64,000 nt of DNA from Limnoperna fortunei (Eukaryota > Mollusca > Bivalvia > Mytilida > Modiolidae). A program made the translations under genes and the position numbers. The stretch spans positions 16,192,641-16,256,640 of the forward strand of contig OX104122.1 of NCBI GenBank assembly GCA_944474755.1, written 5' to 3'. Shown here piece by piece: positions 1-12,051 of the stretch. Under the pieces are notes generated by a model. The model was not told the origin of the DNA, did no database searches, and was given only the letters and a program-made list of their open reading frames with translations. The stretch's first letter is position 1. Every line of letters starts with the position of its first letter.

Positions 1-588
1 GTTTGCAGATTCCCGTTTCTGTTTGGCGAGTTGTGCCATCCTTCGAGTTGGATTACATAATGTCAAACATCCGTAATTGTCGGCATCTTAAATTCTTTTT
101 ATGTAAATTAACGGATTAACATTCATGTATTCAACTTTTAGATTGTTATAACATGTTATTTGTAGGATAACAGGGATCCGGCAAATTGAACTCTATTGTT
201 ACATTTTTCAACTGTATAAAAACAAGTACGAAACCATTAGGGAATAACTGTTCATGTACATGATGCGTTCTGATTGTCTTAAATATCAAAATTTTGGTTC
301 TGTACCCCGGTACATGTAAAGGTGTAATTCCAAGATAGCCACCGCTATAGTTTGAAATAGAACCTTTTAGTCAATCAAAAGTACGCCTTTGTATGTTAGA
401 AATCTTGACTATAACACATACATATTCTTCCATGCGTAAAATAATAACCAGCCTGCTCCTTCAAAGTCTCCATTAAATTTCTTCAATTTTCCAAAATGTT
501 GCTATAGGCTCTTATTTATGGTTATGTAAGAGAAACCACTTAGGGGGGGGGGGGGGGGAGACCACGTCTTCTTCTCATAGCTCATAAA
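1..588. other. No gene seen; poly-G run
   Basis: No coding exon or known repeat is recognised here. A pure G run sits at about 543-558. The stretch ends where the family A mobile element begins. Confidence 0.5.
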
Positions 589-589
589 A

Positions 590-3542
590 CTAGAGGCTCC
601 CAGGAGCCTGTATCGCTCACCTGAACCTGAAACCAAACAACCCCTTTTTATCCAGCTTTTCTTTGCTATAAGAAATTGCCCAACACTTCTGCAAAAGTCA
701 TTAATTTTGACCTTTTAAGGGAAATAACTCCTATAAGGAGGAGCTTTTGATGCTTAGAGGGAGAAGGGAGGTTCACTTCAAATTTGCTGTACCTGTTATA
801 CTTTTTTAACTATCAGTCGAAAACTCTCTTGACTCCACCCCCCCCCCATTTTCTATTTTAAGCCAACGTAGCTATGTAGGTAGTCAGGTGTCATGATTTG
901 CACAATTTTGGTAGAGGACGTCCTAAAGATGATGTGTGCAATGTTTCAAAGTAGTCCTTTAATGGGTTAAAAGAGGAGAAGATTTTTTAAAATCAAGTAA
1001 AATTGATTAAAAAAATGTTCAAGGAGAATTATTCCTAAACGGTTCATCAGACAATCTTGACCCTAAAGTCATTTTTGTTGCTCTCATAGAGCAGAACAAT
1101 TAAGCAATGCTAACTTTTTCTCTAGTTCTAATAATTTTCAAGATTTTGAGGCAAAAATGTCAAAAATAATTAATTTTTACAATTAAAGGGCAATAACTCC
1201 TATAAGGAGTCCTCATACAACTTCAACCCAATGGAGTGTTTCGTAGAGCTTTTGATGTAGATGAAGGCATGTCTCTTCGGTTTTCCTGTATCTGTTACAC
1301 TTTTTTAAATATAAGCCAAAAACTGTATTTTATCCCCCCCTCCATTCTATTTTTAGCCATGGCGGCCATGTTGGTTAATCTGCAGCCATGGTTGGTGCAA
1401 ACTTGGTTGAGGACATTTGACAGATGATGTGTACAAAGTTTCAAAGCAGTACTTTCAGTGGTTTCACAGGAGAAGATTTTTAAAAAATCAATTAAAGCCA
1501 ATTAAAAAAAACAGTTCAAGGGGAATAACTCTTAAATGGTTCATCAGACAATATTAACCCTAAAGTCATTTTTGTAGCCCTCATAGAGCAAAACAATTAA
1601 GCAATGCTAACTTTTTCTCTAGTTCTAATAATTTTCAAGATTTTGAGGCAAAAATGTCAAAAATAATCTATTTCAACAATTAAAGGGCAATAACTGCTAT
1701 AAGGAGTCCTCATACAACTTCAACCCAATGGAGTGTTTCGTAGAGCTTTTGATGTAGATGAAGGCATGTCTCTTCGGTTTTCCTGTATCTGTTACACTTT
1801 TTTAAATATAAGCCAAAAACTGTATTTTACCCACCCCCCCCCCCTCCATTCTATTTTTAGCCATGCCGCCACGTTGGTTAATCTGCGGCCATGGTTGCTG
1901 CAAACTTGGTTGAGGACATTTGACGGATGATGTGTACAAAGTTTCAAAGCAGTACTTTCAGTGGTTTCAGAGGAGAAGATTTTAAAAAATCAATTAAAAC
2001 CGATTAAAATAAACAGTTCAAGGGGAATAACTTTTAAACGGTTAATCAGACAATCTTGACTCCTAAGCCAATTTTGTAGCCCTCATAGAGCAGAACAATT
2101 AAGCAATGCTAACTTTTTCTCTAGTTCTAATAATTTTCAAGATTTTGAGGCAAAAATGTCAAAAATAATTAATTTTTACAATTAAAGGGCAATAACTCCT
2201 ATAAGGAGTCCTCATACAACTTCAACCCAATTGAGTGTTTCGTAGAGCTTTTGATGTAGATGAAGGCATGTCTCTTCGGTTTTCCTGTATCTGTTACACT
2301 TTTTTAAATATAAGCCAAAAACTGTATTTTATCCCCCCCTCCATTCTATTTTTAGCCATGGCGGCCATGTTGGTTAATCTGCAGCCATGGTTGGTGCAAA
2401 CTTGGTTGAGGACATTTGACAGATGATGTGTACAAAGTTTCAAAGCAGTACTTTCAGTGGTTTCACAGGAGAAGATTTTTAAAAAATCAATTAAAGCCAA
2501 TTAAAAAAAACAGTTCAAGGGGAATAACTCTTAAATGGTTCATCAGACAATATTAACCCTAAAGTCATTTTTGTAGCCCTCATAGAGCAAAACAATTAAG
2601 CAATGCTAACTTTTTCTCTAGTTCTAATAATTTTCAAGATTTTGAGGCAAAAATGTCAAAAATAATCTATTTCAACAATTAAAGGGCAATAACTGCTATA
2701 AGGAGTCCTCATACAACTTCAACCCAATGGAGTGTTTCGTAGAGCTTTTGATGTAGATGAAGGCATGTCTCTTCGGTTTTCCTGTATCTGTTACACTTTT
2801 TTAAATATAAGCCAAAAGCTGTATTTTACCCACCCCCCCCCTCCATTCTATTTTTAGCCATGCCGCCACGTTGGTTAATCTGCGGCCATGGTTGCTGCAA
2901 ACTTGGTTGAGGACATTTGACGGATGATGTGTACAAAGTTTCAAAGCAGTACTTTCAGTGGTTTCAGAGGAGAAGATTTTAAAAAATCAATTAAAACCGA
3001 TTAAAATAAACAGTTCAAGGGGAATAACTTTTAAACGGTTAATCAGACAATCTTGACTCCTAAGCCAATTTTGTAGCCCTCATAGAGCAGAACAATTAAG
3101 CAATGCTTACTTTTTCTCTAGTTCTAATAATTTTCAAGATTTTGTGGCAAAAATGGCAAAAATCATCAATTTCGACAATTAAAGGGCAATAACTCCTACA
3201 AGGAGTCGTAAACAGCGACCCAATGGAGTGTTTTGTAGAGCTTTTGATGCTGAAGAAGGAATATCTCTTTGGTTTTCCTGTATCTGTTATACTTTTTGAA
3301 CTATAAGCCAAAAACTGTATTTTGACCCCCCTGTTCTATTTTTAGCCATGGTGGCCATGTTGGTTGGTCTGAGGCTATGATTTGTGCAAACTTGGCAGAG
3401 GACATATTACTGATGATGTGTGCAAAGTTTCAAAGCAAACCCTTCAGTGGTTTTGGAGGAGAAGATTTTTAAAGAAAAGTTAACGACGACGACGACGGAC
3501 GCCAAGTGATGGCAATAGCTCACCTTCGGGTCAGGTGAGCTA
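590..3542 (+). mobile_element. Tandem-core non-autonomous element, family A
   Basis: The left end (about 590-630) carries a small palindrome, AGGCTCCCAGGAGCCT, followed by GCTCACCTGA. The right end (about 3515-3540) has the exact reverse complement, TCAGGTGAGC, which also forms a local hairpin with GCTCACCTTCGGG. Just inside the right end is a (GAC)n microsatellite (3484-3500). The core is a set of ~500-bp tandem units. There is no open reading frame of transposase size. The layout resembles non-autonomous Helitron-like (HINE/Helentron) elements of molluscs; that class is inferred. A sister family with the same ends lies at 38384-40313, and a broken minus-strand copy at 21081-21815. Confidence 0.7.
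1021..3015. repeat. 999-bp higher-order tandem repeat inside element A
   Basis: The ~500-bp units alternate between two types. The block near 1236-1500 recurs almost unchanged 999 bp later (2235-2500), and that near 1733-2000 recurs near 2730-3000. Flanking units (about 740-1015 and 3015-3480) are clearly more diverged. The small open frames here are repeat shadows and are not genes. Confidence 0.85.
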
Positions 3543-3544
3543 AA

Positions 3545-5350
3545 AAGACATTTACCAGCAGATCTCTGTAGCAAAACTTTGCTTCATGTTTGAAGGCCAA
3601 GAGTTTTAAATGAGTGAAGTAAACATCTGTGTTGGGCAGAGTATTTTACTATCTGCCATTCAGCAAAGTGTTGTTGAACATTTGACCGTTTTGATGTTGA
3701 CATTTGAAGTTTACTGCTAATCTAGATTATCTTTAAATGAGGTTGTGTTCATAATTGTATTCCCAATTTGAACTAAAAATACAAAAGCAAATATGGGCTA
3801 CCTGATGATCAGTAACGACTTCGTAAATGAAAGAAGATAAAATGTCAATTCAAATGAATGTTGTTGTTCTTATAAAATTGAAAATTTAGTGTTATTCTCA
3901 ATTTAAGTACATGTACATGTACTAGCATGACTAGTTCATGAAATAAGTCTATAAAAATATTTATCTTTTTCTCTGATTCCCCAATACTGTTTTAAAATAA
4001 GACACCAAACTGGAAGTATCTGTTTTAAAAACATGAATTTGGCCAATCAGAAATATTCTATAGTGTTATCAATAGTTCTGATTGGACAATACTCTATGAA
4101 TTATTAAGTTTGTGTTATGTTGTTTTTTTACACCATATTATTTTTCATCTAGAATAAACAATAGTTATTCTTTACCGTCATACAGTCACAATTAGAAAAA
4201 AACAATAAGATGTATATAAACAAAATGGTTGCTTTTGGAACGAACATTGACTCTAAAATTGATAAGATTTGGATGGACCCATCATCATAGGATTGCAGTA
4301 CTTATTTGTTGTAGAATCTGTCAGAAGTGGTGCAAGTCTAAACTGACTAAAAAATGCAAATATATGTAGACCACAATCTTACAAAGTTTTGAAAATGTAT
4401 ACGAATTATCAGAATTATTCCTAAATTTTTCCCTGAATCTGGGTTTCTATTTTATCTGATGAACTGTACACATTGAAACTGATATCATAGAAATTGGTTG
4501 TCAAACTTCTGTTGTAATTATGTTCTCAAACTATCCCTTATAAAAATTTTAAACATACTTTTCAACCCCCTTTAAAAAAAATCTAGACCTTGATTGTAGC
4601 TCCTGTTAAATGACAATCATACCAAATATAATATAAGCTCAATACCTCCAAGCTTAACAAAACAAGTCTGGAAAACGTGTATGATGGACTGGACAGAGTG
4701 CAATCTTAATGTCCCCTTCAGCCATGCTGGTACGGGAACAATTAAAGTGACCACTCGTAATGAGAGGAATCAACTATTTGGGGGTATAATGTCTGACAAA
4801 AAATTTTCAAATTTGTAGAACTTAACTGGACTTTAAGGAATGCCTGATCACCACTAACAAGTTCCAGAAATGGATTATTCATCAAGAAAACTATTTTAGG
4901 AACTATTTTTCTCTTCCACAGTCAAAGTTCATTTATAGAACCACTGATTGAAGTCACTAATTTTTGTAACATTAAACACACAAAGGTTTTTTGATATTCT
5001 GATACAACAACTATTAAAGGTTTATGCTTTTAACATTTTTAATGAACATGTAATGTCCTATAATTTCAGACAGTCAAATGCAAACACATTTTCGGTTTCA
5101 GACAGTCAAACACATTTTAAGTTTCAAACAGTCAAACATACATCTGACGCAATCTGACAACAACCTGTACCAACATTACATTAGAATACTGAATTACTGT
5201 TGACAAAATTAGAGAATACATGTACCAAGTTATTCTGTGCAATCTTAAATTTCTTATCTGCATAAATAATTTTGACAACAGTAGTTTATAGACAATGAAT
5301 ATATATAGAAGTGTATTATCCTCATTAAAATCAAGCAAAGACGTAACAAA
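3545..5350. other. No coding exon seen; probable 3' flank/UTR of zinc-finger gene
   Basis: AT-rich single-copy-looking sequence. The part next to 5351 lies downstream of the zinc-finger stop codon on the minus strand, so some of it is probably 3' UTR. No polyadenylation site could be fixed with confidence. Confidence 0.4.
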
Positions 5351-6285
5351 TCAAGTTTCATGAGTTGCAGCATGGATGCTTGCCTTCTCCAGAGTATCAA
5401 ACACTAAGGAACAGATTCCACACATAAAAACAGCTTCCGAACTCTGTTCTTTGGCTTTGTTTACACATTTTTCACAGTGTCGTTTAAGAGAAGACTTGGT
5501 AGTAAAAATCTTTCCACAATTACCACACACATATTTTCCTTCACCGGTATGTGTAATAAAATGCTCATCTAATTTGGCCTTGAAAGAAAACTCCTTCAGA
5601 CAAATATCACACTTAAATGGTTTAGACGTAGAATGGGTGACCATGTGACGTCTAAGTCCAATGCGGTGAGCAAACGAACAGTTACAGAATTCACAGCTGA
5701 AAGGACGATTACCTGTATGTGTGTTTATATGATCATCTAATGCAGCTTTATTATAAAACTGTCCATTACAAATTTCACAACTGTGGGGAAGATTTTTCTC
5801 TGATTTGGGTTTGTGAGATTCCATATGCAATTTCAATTTGTAACGTTCTAAGAACTTCCAACCACAAACGTTACATACATGTTTCTTATTTCCATCGGAG
5901 TGTCGTTTCATGTGCATGCTAAGATAACGCTTCAATGCAAACTCTTTTCCACAAACAGAACAAATATATGGGCCATGACTTTCTTCTTTATGTTGTATAA
6001 GAAACTGACTAGTCTGAAATATCTTGTTGCATTCTAAACACTTAAAACTATTGTTTACTGTTAAGTTATCTCCTTTGCCCACCTGAATAACCTCCCCTTG
6101 GGCTATTGGATGACTGACTGATAATAATATATCATCCCGCTGGCCCTGTGAAGCGTGATCACCAAGTTCCATGCTAGTTTGTAAAGTTTTCAAAACAGAA
6201 ACTGAATCTCCAGAAGGGGTCTGTGGTGCTGTTTTACTGTCAGAAGCAGCTGAAGTTCTTTCTTCTTCAGACACCATGTCATCGT
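5351..6285 (-). CDS. Zinc-finger gene coding exon 4 (all fingers)
   Basis: Last coding exon, 935 nt, ending HAATHET and TGA at 5351. It begins after TTTGAAG on the minus strand, an acceptor with a poor pyrimidine tract. All eight zinc fingers are in this one exon, as is common in C2H2 genes. Confidence 0.9.
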
Positions 6286-9138
6286 CTTCAAATTAAACAA
6301 AATAATTTAGATATATTATAACTTACAGGTATAAAGGGAGTCAAATTCTAATGTACATGTAAGAAGCTACTTAATATACCATAATACAACTGAAAAACAG
6401 GGTAATTAATCCATCAATCAATATTTTGTTTCGTTTGTTTGATGTTTTACACTACTTTAAGCAACTTTTCAACTTTATAAAGGCATTACATTTTATTGGA
6501 GCCATCATATCTAGTGAGATTCTCTAAAATTTGTCAGGAAAATTTTACCTTGGCCAAAGCCAGTGTCACATCCTCGTGATCATGTGATCACAGACCAAGT
6601 ACCGGGAGTACTCGGTCACTGTCGAGCACTGGCATGGTCACAAGCCAAGGAGAATATAAAGCCCCACAGGTAAATGATTACATCTCTATGTTGCAATAAA
6701 TCATTTTCATATAACTTGAATCATACCATCTGTATCAGCTGACTCATCTGTCCATACTGTACTAGATTTTTCCACAGCCTTATTCTCATACAAAACCTGC
6801 CAAGAGAAACACTGTATAATTACTAAATAATAAATTCTGTATACACTGACCAAAGTTATTAATAATTGTACCATACTAGTATACTCTCTATACATATTAA
6901 CCAGAGAAATTGTTGTACATGTATCATTTTTGTTTTAATGTTACATACACCATTTGTTTTGACCCTTTGTGCTTATCCATCTGTAAGGGATAATTTGTGT
7001 TTATCCCTCTGTAGGAGATCCTTTGTGTTTATCCCTCTGTAAAAGATCCTTTGTGTTTATCCCTCTGTAGGAGATCCTTTGTGTTTATCCCTCTGTATAA
7101 GATCATTTGTGTTTATCCTCCTGTAAGGGATCCTTTGTGTTTATCCCTCTGAAGGAGATCATTTTTGTTTATCCCTCTGTAGGAGATCATATGTGTTTAT
7201 CCCTCTGTAGGAGATCCTTTGTGTTTATCACTCTGTAGGAGATCCTTTGTGTTTATCCCTCTGTAAGAGATCATTTGTGTTTATCCCTCTGTAGGAGATC
7301 ATTTGTGTTTATCCCTCTGTAGGAGATCATTTGTGTTTATCCCTCTGTAGGAGATCATTTGTGTTTATCCCTCTGTAGGAGATCATATGTGTTTATCCCT
7401 CTGTAAGGGATCCTTTGTGTTTATCCCTCTGTAAGGGATCCTTTGTGTTTATCCCTGTGTAGGAGATCATTTGTGTTTATCCCTCTGTAGGAGATCATTT
7501 GTGTTTATCCCTCTGTAAGGGATCCTTTGTGTTTATCCCTCTGTAAGGGATCCTTTGTGTTTATCCCTCTGTAGGAGATCATTTGTGTTTATCCCTCTGT
7601 AGGAGATCATTTGTGTTTATCCCTCTGTAAGGGATCCTTTGTGTTTATCCCTCTGTAGGAGATCATTTGTGTTTATCCTTCTATAAAGGATCCTTCTTGT
7701 TTATCCCGATGTAGGGGATCATTTTTGTTTATCCCTTTGTAAGGGATCCCGATATTAAAGAAGAGGGCTAAGGATCTGCATTCGATTTTAAGTCCTACAA
7801 GTCACATTTTCTTACAATCACCAAATTATTGCCAGTTTTCTATAACTCAAAACTAGTATTGAGAAAACCCCTAAACAAATCAACAATTACTTGTGATGTA
7901 CTAAGTATCTCGATTCAATTGTTTATATCATGAAAATCTGGATCCCATTGGATCTCGTTCAATTGTAGCCCAAATTGAAATAAATCGGATGCATCAAGGT
8001 GTATGTAACTGGGTCCCTGCATTACCTATGAGTAAAACACTGACTGAGCTTGACAAGTTACTTGAAAATTTGACATTATACAAACCTTCAGACTTTCATA
8101 GATTGAATTCACAGTCGAAAGGGAACCAGAAATGCTGACAGTTTCATCTTTACAAACAGTCACTGCATCCGAGTTTTTACACACAGTTAAATATTTCTGT
8201 ATGCTTATATCAGGCCTTTTCTTGATTACTGCTGTGACCTTACTAAAAATCTGAAATGAAGGTAATAACAACACAGATAGAGGAAATGGTAAAAAAATAC
8301 AGTCCACAAATCAAAGTCCTAGAAATTGGCAAACTCCAGACTATAGTTACTACAACACTGGTCCTGAAAGTCACAATGCAGTAAAATGCATTAAAATTTT
8401 GACTACAAACAAAAAAGCCATCACATGACTGGTTACATCGTGTTCAAATCAGTTGAAACAGATCATGTGATAAATATTGTACTAGATGAAGTAAGAGTTG
8501 AAACCTCTCTTTCATTGTTGTACACATTACACTCCAGATCTGACATCAGCATTATTTGCTGTATGCTATATTTATGTTCAATAAAAACAAATGATGCTGC
8601 ATGTATGGCAGCAATTCATTCTGATCAGTGAGTTGAGATTATAATTAAAATAAAGTTTTTTAAGAATTTTTAAATTGGATGAACATGAAACTGGAAATAT
8701 ACATTACATTAGTATGTGTATTCTAGTTATCTTGGAGTCAGTAATTTGTTAAACAACTATTTGCAATACCTGTTCTTCAGCAACATCTGTTGGTGACAAT
8801 TTCATTTTCTGTTCTTTAAAAGCTTGCTGTTGCTCATAGTTTTTAGTTTGAATAATCTGGATATTTGGGTTCCCAGTAGACCTGTCCACACGAACGGCAA
8901 CAGATCCTACATGTACGACACCAGTAAGACTGTCATTCCAACCATCTGGAAAGTCGCAGAAATTACTTGAAGACTGAACCAGGCTTGTATATCCATTCTG
9001 ACATGGTCCCTGCACACTCTGGTTGGTATTTTGACTTGGTCCCACACTCTGGTTCGTATTTAATGTCAACAAACTTCTGGCAGCAATACTTGTATTATCA
9101 TCATCATTGTTGCACACTGCTTTTGAAAGGTCTTCCAT
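5351..9138 (-). CDS. C2H2 zinc-finger protein, 512 aa, four coding exons
   Basis: Coding join on the minus strand: 9138-8770, 8250-8086, 6796-6727, 6285-5351. Phases match (0, 0, 1) and every intron is GT-AG, giving 1539 nt. The first 280 residues are acidic/polar with Gln- and Ser-rich stretches and no domain I recognise. Residues ~282-510 hold eight C2H2-type fingers, beginning FKCLEC, YICSVC, HVCNVC, HSCEIC, FSCEFC, FKCDIC, YVCGNC and FMCGIC. Finger 7 ends His-x3-Cys (C2HC). Linkers such as TGNRPF and TGEGKY are of the classical DNA-binding kind, so a nuclear sequence-specific DNA-binding role is likely; the target is unknown. The ATG at 9138 is the first in frame after an acceptor at 9164/9165, so a non-coding 5' exon must lie further right. 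No KRAB, BTB or SCAN domain is seen. I cannot assign orthology. Confidence 0.9.
6727..6796 (-). CDS. Zinc-finger gene coding exon 3
   Basis: A 70-nt exon from VLYENKAV to ESADTD, bounded by TTGGCAG acceptor and GATG|GTATGA donor. It ends in phase 1 and joins the AC at the start of exon 4 to make Asp. Confidence 0.85.
6961..7750. repeat. 28-bp minisatellite in zinc-finger gene intron
   Basis: About 28 head-to-tail copies of a 28-bp unit (core TTTGTGTTTATCCCTCTGTA). Two unit types intermix: one ending AGGAGATCAT and one ending AGGGATCCTT, which contains GGATCC. The array lies in the intron between coding exons 2 and 3, about 165 bp from exon 3. Confidence 0.95.
8086..8250 (-). CDS. Zinc-finger gene coding exon 2
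   Basis: 55 codons from IFSKVTAV to IYESLK, bounded by TTTCAG acceptor and AAG|GTTTGT donor; both ends phase 0. Confidence 0.85.
8770..9138 (-). CDS. Zinc-finger gene coding exon 1
   Basis: 123 codons starting MEDLSKAV. The donor is CAG|GTATTG at 8769/8768, phase 0. The exon extends into 5' UTR up to 9164, where TTTCAG on the minus strand marks an acceptor. A short Asn-Gln-Ser-Val motif appears twice (NTNQSV). Confidence 0.85.
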
Positions 9139-9164
9139 TCTTTATACAAAATATAAGATTCTAT

Positions 9165-10840
9165 CTGAAATGAATAAATAAAATTGGTCTTTAAGGTCAA
9201 TGAAAACAAAAAAACTCCATGCCATTTTGCACAAAGTTTCTCAGGTCGTACATGTACATGTAATATCCCCCTTTTTCATTATACACCTGTTTAAACTTTG
9301 AAAACATCTCAAAATACTGTGAACATACTAGTACATGTACTTACCAAATTTTTATCGAATATGTCTAAAGTTACCTAAAAACTAATTCCATCAGTAAGCA
9401 TGCTGTAATGTCTAAAAATACACAGCCAATCGTCATGATCAAGAACAAAAATTTCTACACTGAAGAGGATACATTTAAAGGAAGCCTCAAATTGTTGATT
9501 AAATTTGTAATACTTTGATAAAGAAATAAATGTCAATTATTATTTAAAGCAACAAATAACAGGCAAACTAGCATATCACAACAAAAAACAGCCTTTATTA
9601 TGATTGAATTGGGAATACTCAAATATGTTTGCAAAATAAGTGACAAATAAAACATTAGGTTGTAAAATTGTTCCTGTCTGGTTCAAATTCCTGCCACAGA
9701 TAAGATTGAGTTGTTATCAAAAGAACCCTACTTCCTTTTACGATTTTTATTACAGTAATTATGCTTAGATTCCTTTAAGAAAATTACCACAAAAAAAAAA
9801 CAATCCACTGGTTCAGAAAAAAAAAATTTTAGGTTTTATTTTGTACAAGTTTTGTTTTCGTCAAACAGTTTAGGAGAAGTTCTAGACACTAGTTAGAGAT
9901 TAATCTTAACCTTGCTCATGTATGAAGGTCATGCAAAATTGTTGGACAACAGGTGTTGAACAACAATGGACCACAAGCTATGTATAAAGTTCAATGGACC
10001 ACAGCTATATATATATCTAAAGAAAGCTACCAACCAGTACACTTAATAAGTATCGGAACGACAAACATGACGATACAGCAAAAACAAACAATTCTTCAAG
10101 AATATCTTAAGCATTTCGAGTTAAACACCACTGCTGAGTTTTGATTTAGACGAAACACGTGTCTGGCGTAATGAATTTGTCACCTTGGTATTGGTGATAA
10201 CATTTTATTGGAATACATTCATATAGCCAAGTGAAAGCTCATCCCCGGGTAGCGGATGGTAAAGGCAATATATAGAAGTTTTAAAGTTCAGTTAAAGTGA
10301 GAAGATTAGAGAACAATATGTTATGACTTGTTTACGTTATTTATTTATATTGACACAGTGTTCAATCTAGAGCGCCCCATTGCGCCATTCCCGCATTTTT
10401 TGTTGAATTGAGGCTCTTAAAAAACCTCCTGGGTCATTACTGGCGCAAGGTAATTTTTCATTGCTTTGAGAAATTCCCCCATAGTCAACAGCTTTGAGAA
10501 AGTCCTAAGTACGCTTTTTATCATGTACAATTACAATTTAGCAAGCGTCTAAATCATGTAGACAATATATTATTGATTTTTTTATAACGTGTTGTTCATG
10601 CTGGTTGAAACATTATCACTTTCATCATGTTCATCACACATTAATGAAAAAACATTTGCTTAATATTATTAATTTCAATTTATGCCTTTATTTTGTTTTA
10701 GCAAACTGAATCATAAGCCTTCACTTTTTGTCCGGTTGTCATATCTCTATATTGGTTTTATACGAGGAATATGAGGAAATGCCATGTCAATTTACCTGTA
10801 TAATAAATAAGTATTATCCATTTTACATTTTATTATAATA
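9165..10840. other. No gene recognised
   Basis: AT-rich sequence that probably contains the 5' part (non-coding exon and promoter) of the zinc-finger gene. No exon or repeat family can be fixed. TACATGTA palindromes occur near 9250 and 9335. Confidence 0.35.
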
Positions 10841-10841
10841 T

Positions 10842-11190
10842 GCGAGCGAAGCGAAGCTCACTAATGCACAGAGTCTGCCAAATTGCACGAGACCCAAAAT
10901 ATGATCACTGAAAAAAAACCTGGGCTACTCTGAATGCATTGGGAATTTACATAAACCTGGAATTTTCGCTTTTTTTTTATAAACGGCTATATAAAATTAA
11001 AGTGCTTATTTTTGAAATTACTACAAAAATGCCAGACAAATTTTTTTCAATCTGAAACGCTGTATTTGAAATTGAGTTTTGTGACGTCACCAACACATTA
11101 TAACGTCACGTCATCAATGGAATGTAGAGGCAGTGTTAGGGGGCTCTGAAGTAATGACATGAACAATGTGCGATGCTCGCATTTTAGGCT
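10842..11190 (-). repeat. Dispersed repeat family R, copy 1
   Basis: Reverse complement of a unit also found near 13324, 13683 and 16850. It starts GCGAGCATCGCA, then has TTACTTCAGAGC and a conserved GGTGACGTCACAAAA block, and ends in an AT-rich stretch with CACTTTAATTTTAT. No coding capacity; the element class is unknown. Confidence 0.7.
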
Positions 11191-11284
11191 GCGCCTACAT
11201 TCATATTAGTAACCCTAATATATGGGTTGCCGTAACCCATATATGCGCCTACATTCATATTAGTAACCCTAATATATGGGTTGC
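11190..11284. repeat. Short tandem duplication with palindromic core
   Basis: The segment GCCTACATTCATATTAGTAA plus the following AATATATGGGTTGC occurs twice, separated by the inverted piece GTAACCCATATATGC. Confidence 0.8.
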
Positions 11285-11363
11285 TGCATTTTTGTATTCA
11301 ATTATTGCCATAGGCCTTAACCATTTACTGTAGATGAGTTTTAGCCAATAAAATTATTTGTAT

Positions 11364-11470
11364 ATGTACAACATAGTCCGAGAATCCTCTGCCGTCCAAT
11401 GCTTTTTTTTTTTTTGCGTGGGAAAAAAAAAGCATTGGACGGCAGAGGATTCTCGGACTAATGTACAACA
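11364..11470. mobile_element. 87-bp perfect foldback MITE with 10-bp target duplication
   Basis: Element 11374-11460 is an almost perfect hairpin. The left arm begins TAGTCCGAGAATCC and runs to CAATGC plus T's; the right arm is its exact complement. The loop is only about 8-10 nt. ATGTACAACA is repeated on both sides (11364-11373 and 11461-11470). A TSD of 9-11 bp with long TIRs points to a Mutator-like origin; this is inferred. Related copies lie at 25661-25740 and 40320-40352. Confidence 0.9.
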
Positions 11471-12050
11471 CTGACACCAAAAGAACCGTCTTAGATGGGA
11501 CAACCTGGACAGTTGTTAGTTACTCAAGTGTCGAGGCATTTAAATCTGTCTTGTCCAAGCGTGACTAACACAACCATCGCTCTTCCGCTGCAGTTTCACC
11601 ATTACTGGTATCCTACAGTGTACGTAACTCGTAAGTACATATACTGATACGGTGTGACTTTTTACCACACGACACCACAGGTTACCACAGACTACCACAT
11701 GCACCATCAAAATACCACAATATACACTTTCTTTACAGTTTTATAGGTTTTTTACTTTATTTTGATGTATAAATAATGTCTTTAGTGCTTTTTTTTTAAA
11801 TAGCAGAATAAAAATTAAGTCAGTTTCGAATATCTTTGATAATGAGTCATTTATGATCATGAAAAGAAAACCAGAGGAACTTACAAAACAGCACGATATG
11901 TTTTATTATTTCTATCATTAATTTATTTGTTATTTTAAAATGAATTACTTGTTTTATGCATTTTTATCACATGTAATTATGCGGAACCTACACCAGTATG
12001 CAGTTTTGTAAGTTCCTGTGGTTGTTTTTTCATGATCATAAGTGGCTCAA
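11471..12050. other. No gene seen
   Basis: Unassigned AT-rich sequence with short CACGACACCACAGG-type repeats around 11660-11710, related in inverse orientation to sequence near 12760-12830. Confidence 0.35.
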
Positions 12051-12051
12051 T

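Noticed and set aside
1236..2500. Repeated 63-68 aa frames
   Set aside because: They lie in the tandem core of element A, recur with each unit and overlap on both strands.
6961..7750. Regular 28-bp repeats suggesting a CRISPR array
   Set aside because: Units are directly adjacent with no unique spacers, and the window is a eukaryotic genome.
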